Below are positions 5,778 to 10,044 of a stretch of DNA of 10,044 bases, in pieces. The stretch is from Acidimicrobiaceae bacterium (lineage in GTDB: Bacteria; Actinomycetota; Acidimicrobiia; Acidimicrobiales; RAAP-2): assembly GCA_003152555.1 (NCBI GenBank), contig PMAL01000100.1, positions 17,476 to 27,519 on the forward strand, given 5' to 3'. Position numbers and translations under genes: made by a program. Under the pieces are notes generated by a model. It was not told the origin of the DNA, did not search any database, and saw nothing but the letters and a program-made list of their open reading frames with translations. Each line of letters opens with the position of its first letter. Position 1 is the stretch's first letter.

Positions 5778-8035
5778 AGGGTCTGATAGAGCGTGCTGCG
5801 TTGATACAGCGGTCGGTCCAGGGGAGCGACCAGGTCACGCAATGTATCCACGTCCATGGCTTGGCCGTGGGTGGCGCCGGCGGCGCGCGAGATGTTTTCG
5901 TCCATCAACGTGCCGCCAAGATCGTTCGCACCGGCCTGCAGGATGCGTCGAGATCCAGCGACCCCCATCTTGACCCAGCTGACTTGGATGTTGTCAATCA
6001 ATGTCGCGTAGTGCAGTCGAGCGACCGCGTGCATGAGCACCGCCTCGCGAAAGGTTGGTCCCCGGCGCGAACGGCCCTTTAAGAAAATCGGCGTCGCCAT
6101 GTGCACGAAGGGCAGCGGAACGGATTCCGTGAAGCCGCCCGTCTGCTGCTGCAGTTCGCGAGTACGCAGGAGATGGGTCGCCCAACTGTCGGGCCCCTCA
6201 ACGGCGCCGAACATGATCGTGATGTTCGAGTGCAGTCCCACGCTGTGCGCGACGCGATGAACTTCAAGCCACTGGTCGGAGTTGATCTTGTCGGGACACA
6301 GGACCTTGCGAATCTCGTCGTCGAGTATCTCCGCGGCCGTGCCCGGCAAGGTCTTGAGTCCCGCGTCCTTCAACCTCGTCAGGTACGTCGCCAGGTCCTG
6401 CTCAGATCGCCGAGCACCTTCGAACACTTCAAGTGCGCTAAAGGCATGAATGTGGATCTTGGGCGATCCGGCGCGTACGGCCGCGATGACGTCGATGTAG
6501 TAGTCGCCGTCGAAGTTCGGATGGATGCCGCCCTGCATGCACACTTCCGTGGCGCCGCGATCCTCGGCTTCGCGCACACGCTCGCTGATTTCTTCGAGCG
6601 TGAGTAGATAGGGGTCACCACGTAAGTTCAGTGACAGGGGTCCTTTCGAAAAGGCGCAGAAGCGGCACTTGAACGTGCAGACATTGGTGTAATTGATGTT
6701 GCGGTTGATGACGAAGCTCACCGCGTCACCCACCAGGTCCTGACGGACGCCATTGGCCAGATCGGCGACGGCGTTGTAGTCGGCTCCTCGAGCCGTGAAC
6801 AGCGTCACGAGTTCATTGCGATCAAACTCGTAGCCCGGCACGTAGCGGGCCAAAATTGACGTGACCGCCGTGGTCGTTGAATGCGACGACGGCCGGGGCG
6901 GCGGTGTGACGTCCGAGCCCGAGAACCATTGGTCATCGCGGGCGAGCCACGTTGCGTCAGCGTGGGCCAGCACCGCCGGGCGAACCTTTTCGTCGAGAAA
7001 CGATGGCTCGCCGTCAATGAATTCGGGATAGATGGTGAGGCGCGGGGTCAGGTTGAATCCGCGCGCATCGCATTCGCTTGCCAGCACGTCGAGGGCGGGC
7101 CAGGCCCGCTCAGGATTGACGTGGTCGGAGGTCACTGGCGAAATCCCTCCAAAATCGTCGATGCCGAAACTGAGCAGTCGTGTTGGATCGTCACTCAAGT
7201 TCGGCGGTGCCTGGAGGTGAATCGAGTCAGGCAAAATAAGGCGGGCCACCGCGATGGTCCAATGAAACTCTTCGTCACTGGCCGCCGGTTCGTGCGCCAT
7301 GGCGGTGCGTGGTTTGGGCAGGAAATTCTGAATGATGACTTCTTGCACGTGACCGTACTCGTCGTGCGAACGTCGTATTGCGTCGAGCGTGTGGAGTCGT
7401 TCTTGACGGCTTTCGCCGATGCCCACGAGCAGTCCGGTGGTGAACGGTATGCGAAGCTCCCCGGCAAATCGAAGTGTGTCGAGTCGGCGAGTTGGTTCCT
7501 TGTCGGGCGCGAGGCGGTGCGCGGCAAGATTGGCCAACGACTCCAGCATCATTCCTTGAGAAGCACTGACGCCACGAAGTTGCTCCAACTCGTGTCGAAA
7601 GAGAGCACCGGCGTTGGCGTGGGGAAGCAGTCCGGTGGCCTCCAAGACCATCTGCGCGGCGCTGGCCACGTAGTCCACCGTGGACTGATAACCGCGTGCG
7701 GCGAGCCAGCGAGCCGCTTCGTCGTATCGCAGCTCGGGTCGCTCACCCAGCGTGAAGAGTGCTTCGGTGCAGCCCGCAGCCTGTCCCGCCTGGGCGACGG
7801 CCATCACTTCATCCAGGCTCATGTAGGGCGCTTCTACGTGCGCGGGAGCCTGAGCGAAGGTGCAGTAACCGCAGCGGTCACGACAGAGCTTGGTCAAGGG
7901 AATAAACACTTTCGGTGAATACGTGACGACGTAGCCGTGCGCGCGCCGGGCCCTGTCGAAGGCCGCTGACGCCAACTCCTCGAGTGGCGCGCTGAGTAGA
8001 TCCGACACGTCACTCGCCAGGCCGTAGGTCGTCAT
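5774..8035 (-). CDS. fbiC: FO synthase, fused CofG-CofH (coenzyme F420 biosynthesis)
   Basis: This 753-residue bifunctional radical-SAM enzyme makes 7,8-didemethyl-8-hydroxy-5-deazariboflavin (FO) from 5-amino-6-ribitylaminouracil and tyrosine. The N-terminal CofG half (about 1-375) has the cluster motif C51-X3-C55-X2-C58 (CRDRCGYCTF), ALFTLGERPE (92-101), TTGLLVGIGE (199-208) and DHVNPERAWPALD (304-316). A Pro/Ser/Thr-rich linker (about 376-392) leads to the CofH half. That half has C453-X3-C457-X2-C460 (NVCTFKCRFCAFSKG), EVCMQGGIHP (497-506), PGTAAEILDDE (564-574), TGGFTESVPLPFVH (632-645) and ANDLGGTLMDENISR (703-717). Both 4Fe-4S binding triads are intact. Mycobacterial FbiC has about 850 residues, so this is a compact version with a shorter N-terminus and linker. 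The ATG at 8035 is the most upstream start possible, because an in-frame TAG lies nine bases before it. The LOG gene downstream overlaps by GTGA. Confidence 0.96.
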   Translation of the reverse strand: MTTYGLASDVSDLLSAPLEELASAAFDRARRAHGYVVTYSPKVFIPLTKLCRDRCGYCTFAQAPAHVEAPYMSLDEVMAVAQAGQAAGCTEALFTLGERPELRYDEAARWLAARGYQSTVDYVASAAQMVLEATGLLPHANAGALFRHELEQLRGVSASQGMMLESLANLAAHRLAPDKEPTRRLDTLRFAGELRIPFTTGLLVGIGESRQERLHTLDAIRRSHDEYGHVQEVIIQNFLPKPRTAMAHEPAASDEEFHWTIAVARLILPDSIHLQAPPNLSDDPTRLLSFGIDDFGGISPVTSDHVNPERAWPALDVLASECDARGFNLTPRLTIYPEFIDGEPSFLDEKVRPAVLAHADATWLARDDQWFSGSDVTPPPRPSSHSTTTAVTSILARYVPGYEFDRNELVTLFTARGADYNAVADLANGVRQDLVGDAVSFVINRNINYTNVCTFKCRFCAFSKGPLSLNLRGDPYLLTLEEISERVREAEDRGATEVCMQGGIHPNFDGDYYIDVIAAVRAGSPKIHIHAFSALEVFEGARRSEQDLATYLTRLKDAGLKTLPGTAAEILDDEIRKVLCPDKINSDQWLEVHRVAHSVGLHSNITIMFGAVEGPDSWATHLLRTRELQQQTGGFTESVPLPFVHMATPIFLKGRSRRGPTFREAVLMHAVARLHYATLIDNIQVSWVKMGVAGSRRILQAGANDLGGTLMDENISRAAGATHGQAMDVDTLRDLVAPLDRPLYQRSTLYQTL

Positions 8036-8042
8036 CCCAGCA

Positions 8043-8046
8043 TCCT
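8043..8046 (-). promoter_or_regulatory. Probable ribosome binding site of fbiC
   Basis: On the - strand AGGA lies seven bases before the ATG at 8035. It is short but correctly spaced, and it is the only purine-rich candidate near the start. An out-of-frame ATG at 8043-8041 overlaps it and could compete weakly for initiation. Confidence 0.4.
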
Positions 8047-8115
8047 ACGTCTCGTCATTGTGAAGCGAAGCGGCATCGACGCGGTTCTTTAAGGCGTGGT
8101 GGGCGAAGGGTGCCA

Positions 8116-8153
8116 GACGTCGAACTTCGTTCGGTCACCGTTACTTCGACGCC
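8116..8153 (-). terminator. Stem-loop at the tkt stop codon, possible terminator or processing site
   Basis: Bases 8145-8153 and 8116-8124 pair as nine base pairs on the - strand transcript, seven of them continuous Watson-Crick (CGTCGAA with TTCGACG), then one G-U and one G-C. The 20-base loop contains the tkt stop codon. An alternative small hairpin, CGAAC-TTC-GTTCG (8121-8133), competes for the same arm. No U-run follows, so this is not a classical rho-independent terminator; actinobacteria often have terminators without U-tracts. The remaining gap up to fbiC (8036-8115) shows no convincing promoter. Confidence 0.3.
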
Positions 8154-10044
8154 GCCAACACCGTTTCGACGTGAGTTACTACGGTGGCCGGGTTGATATT
8201 GAAGTAGTCGAGAACGTACGCACCCGGTGCGGACAGGCCGAACGAGTCAATACCAATTGCTTCGTCGGCGTACTTCGACCAGCCAAGCGTCGCGCCCGCT
8301 TCGAGCGACACTGACGGCAGGTGACGCGAGAGCACCTTGGTCCGGTAATCGAGCGGTTGGGCCTCAAAGCACGCCCAACAGGGCAGCGCCACGACGCGCG
8401 TGACGATGCCTCGAGTCAGCAGTTCCTCCTGGGCCGCGAGACAGACACCAACTTCCGACCCGGTGCTGACCAACGTGAACTGCGCGTCGTCACGTTCTCG
8501 CACGACGTATCCACCCAGGTGAGCACCTGCCTGTGACGCAAGCGCGTCGTCACCACTGAAGACCGGCATGTCTTGGCGCGACATTATGAGCGCGGTTGGG
8601 GGCGGCGACTTGGCACTCAGGTACCGCTCGACCAAATCCAACGTCTCATTGGCGTCGGACGGACGCACGACGTGCAAGTGAGGCATAGCGCGCAGCGACA
8701 TCAGGTGTTCGACCGGTTCGTGGGTCGGGCCGTCTTGGCCCACACCGACTGAATCGTGCGTAAAGACAAAGAGCACGCTGGCCTCGCTGATCGCGGCCAA
8801 ACGTATGGAGGGGCGTTCGTAGTCGCTGAAGACAAAGAAGGTTGAGCCAATGGGACGAATCCCGCCATGGCAGGCCTGTCCCACCATGTTCGCTCCCATG
8901 CCGAACTCTCGAATGCCGTAATGGATCTGACGACCGCCGGGATTCTGCGCTCCCTGCGTCGTGGCCTGCTTGAGTATGACGCCGGTGTTTTCGGTGAGGT
9001 CCGCGGATCCGGCCGTGATACCGCGCGTCTGAGGCGCGAACACGTCCATGGCGCGCTGCATGGCTTTGCGGGTGGCGACCTGCGTGCCGCCGTCAAAACG
9101 ATCGGGACGCGTTTCTATCTTTAGTGAACCATTGGTGTCGAGTTGCTCGAGCAACTGCGCTCCCAGTGCGCCCGCGGCGGCCACACGGGCCTCCCACGCG
9201 ATGCGCTGGGAACGCTGGTCGCCAAGCGTCTCGACCATCTGGTGGGGGAGCTCGGGATCGAACGTGAAGGGCACGTCGGGCACGCCCAGGATGGCCTTGG
9301 CGGCGGTGATGGCCTCGGCGCTGAACGGAGTGCCGTGTGCTTCTTTGGTGTCCATCATCTCGGGAGATGGGAAGCCGATGTGCGATCGGATGATGATCAG
9401 CGTCGGGCGACTGGTCTCTTCAATGGCCGACCGAGTCGCCGTCTCCAGGGCGTCGAGATCGTTGGCCTGTTCGCCGAGATTAATCACGTGCCATCCGTAG
9501 GCGGCGAAGCGCGCGGCCGGATCGTCGCGCAGTGCCAATTCAGTAGGCCCGTCAATAGTGATGTGATTGTCATCGTAAAAGATGGTCAGACGATCAAGTC
9601 CGAGGAATCCGGCGAGCGACGCCGACTCGTGACTCACGCCCTCTTCGAGGCACCCATCACCCGCAATGACCCACGTGCGGTGGTTGACGAGATCTTCGCC
9701 GTAATCGCTGCGCAAAATTCGTTCGGCAATGGTCATGCCGACCCCGTTGGCGATGCCTTGGCCGAGCGGGCCGGTCGTCACTTCGACGGTTGGGGCCACA
9801 CCGCGCTCGGGGTGGCCCGGCGTGCGCGAGTGCGGCTCGCGGAACGCCCGCAGATCTTCGGGGCGCATGTCGTATCCGAAGACGTGTGCCAATCCGTATT
9901 GCAAAATGCACGCGTGACCGTTGCTGAGGATGAACCGGTCTCGGTCGGGCCACGAGGGATCGGTGGGGTCGTGGCGCAGGACGCGTCCCCACAACATGAC
10001 GCCCAGGGGCGACAGTGCCATCGCCGTGCCACTATGTCCCGATT
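8141..10044 (-). CDS. tkt: Transketolase, missing the extreme N-terminus (5' end outside window)
   Basis: This thiamine-diphosphate enzyme of the pentose phosphate (and Calvin) pathway moves two-carbon units between sugar phosphates. The frame stays open to the right edge: seven residues (SGHSGTA) precede the internal Met at 10021 and match the SGHPG motif found near residue 25 in family members. That leaves 633 visible residues, with roughly 20-40 missing. Present are NGH in LSNGHA (40-45), the ThDP motif GDG at 128-130 with YDDNHITIDG (156-165), and the EAHG histidine (236). The glutamate that activates ThDP is in IREFG (E379). THDSVGVGQDGPTHEP supplies H429 and H441. The C-terminal domain is complete, with STGSEV and the LPCWACFEAQ segment. 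No catalytic residue is missing. The order tkt, 105-base gap, fbiC on one strand allows co-transcription but does not prove it. Confidence 0.96.
   Translation of the reverse strand, partial: SGHSGTAMALSPLGVMLWGRVLRHDPTDPSWPDRDRFILSNGHACILQYGLAHVFGYDMRPEDLRAFREPHSRTPGHPERGVAPTVEVTTGPLGQGIANGVGMTIAERILRSDYGEDLVNHRTWVIAGDGCLEEGVSHESASLAGFLGLDRLTIFYDDNHITIDGPTELALRDDPAARFAAYGWHVINLGEQANDLDALETATRSAIEETSRPTLIIIRSHIGFPSPEMMDTKEAHGTPFSAEAITAAKAILGVPDVPFTFDPELPHQMVETLGDQRSQRIAWEARVAAAGALGAQLLEQLDTNGSLKIETRPDRFDGGTQVATRKAMQRAMDVFAPQTRGITAGSADLTENTGVILKQATTQGAQNPGGRQIHYGIREFGMGANMVGQACHGGIRPIGSTFFVFSDYERPSIRLAAISEASVLFVFTHDSVGVGQDGPTHEPVEHLMSLRAMPHLHVVRPSDANETLDLVERYLSAKSPPPTALIMSRQDMPVFSGDDALASQAGAHLGGYVVRERDDAQFTLVSTGSEVGVCLAAQEELLTRGIVTRVVALPCWACFEAQPLDYRTKVLSRHLPSVSLEAGATLGWSKYADEAIGIDSFGLSAPGAYVLDYFNINPATVVTHVETVLAASK

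Noticed and set aside
6881..7918. 345-codon open frame on the + strand opposite fbiC
   Set aside because: It lies wholly antisense to a strongly supported gene. The translation shows no recognisable domain, and long antisense frames are expected in GC-rich coding DNA.
8036..8115. Promoter for fbiC in the gap after tkt
   Set aside because: The - strand has a poor -10-like CACAAT but no -35 element at proper spacing, so I could not support a promoter call.
1..10044. Mobile element, CRISPR array, prophage or defence system
   Set aside because: No transposase, integrase, direct-repeat array, tRNA-like structure or defence gene was found. The window is filled with metabolic genes of uniform composition.

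Overview
The window looks like ordinary chromosomal DNA from a GC-rich actinobacterium. The main taxonomic clue is a single-gene, fused FO synthase (FbiC, CofG+CofH) for coenzyme F420. This fusion is typical of Actinobacteria, whereas archaea and cyanobacteria usually carry the two halves as separate genes. GTG-started, tightly packed genes and high G+C in third codon positions agree with this. Placement below phylum (for example Acidimicrobiia) is a guess. I see no mobile element, CRISPR array, tRNA/rRNA gene, prophage or integrase, and codon use looks uniform throughout.

Left half, + strand. The window opens inside gltB, the large subunit of glutamate synthase, and runs to its stop. gltD, the small subunit, follows with an 8-base overlap, so the two GOGAT subunits are translationally coupled and supply ammonia assimilation. 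After a 60-base gap holding a small hairpin and a good ribosome binding site comes an AMP-forming fatty-acyl-CoA ligase of the AlkK/DmdB type. Its stop codon overlaps the start of a 65-codon gene for a charged, helical, unrecognised protein.

Right half, - strand, read from the right edge inwards. The transketolase gene (tkt) is cut at its 5' end by the window edge. A 105-base gap with a stem-loop at the tkt stop codon leads to fbiC, which overlaps a LOG-family nucleotide-hydrolase-like gene by GTGA. Transketolase serves the pentose phosphate pathway. FbiC joins a pyrimidine intermediate of riboflavin synthesis to tyrosine to make FO, the deazaflavin chromophore of F420.

The two gene groups converge at 4797-4800, where the stop codons of the 65-aa gene and the LOG gene share one CTAG palindrome and there is no intergenic DNA. 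I do not see a convincing new biological system. The items most worth a second look are the small coupled protein, the extended LOG protein coupled to fbiC, and the shared stop-codon junction.
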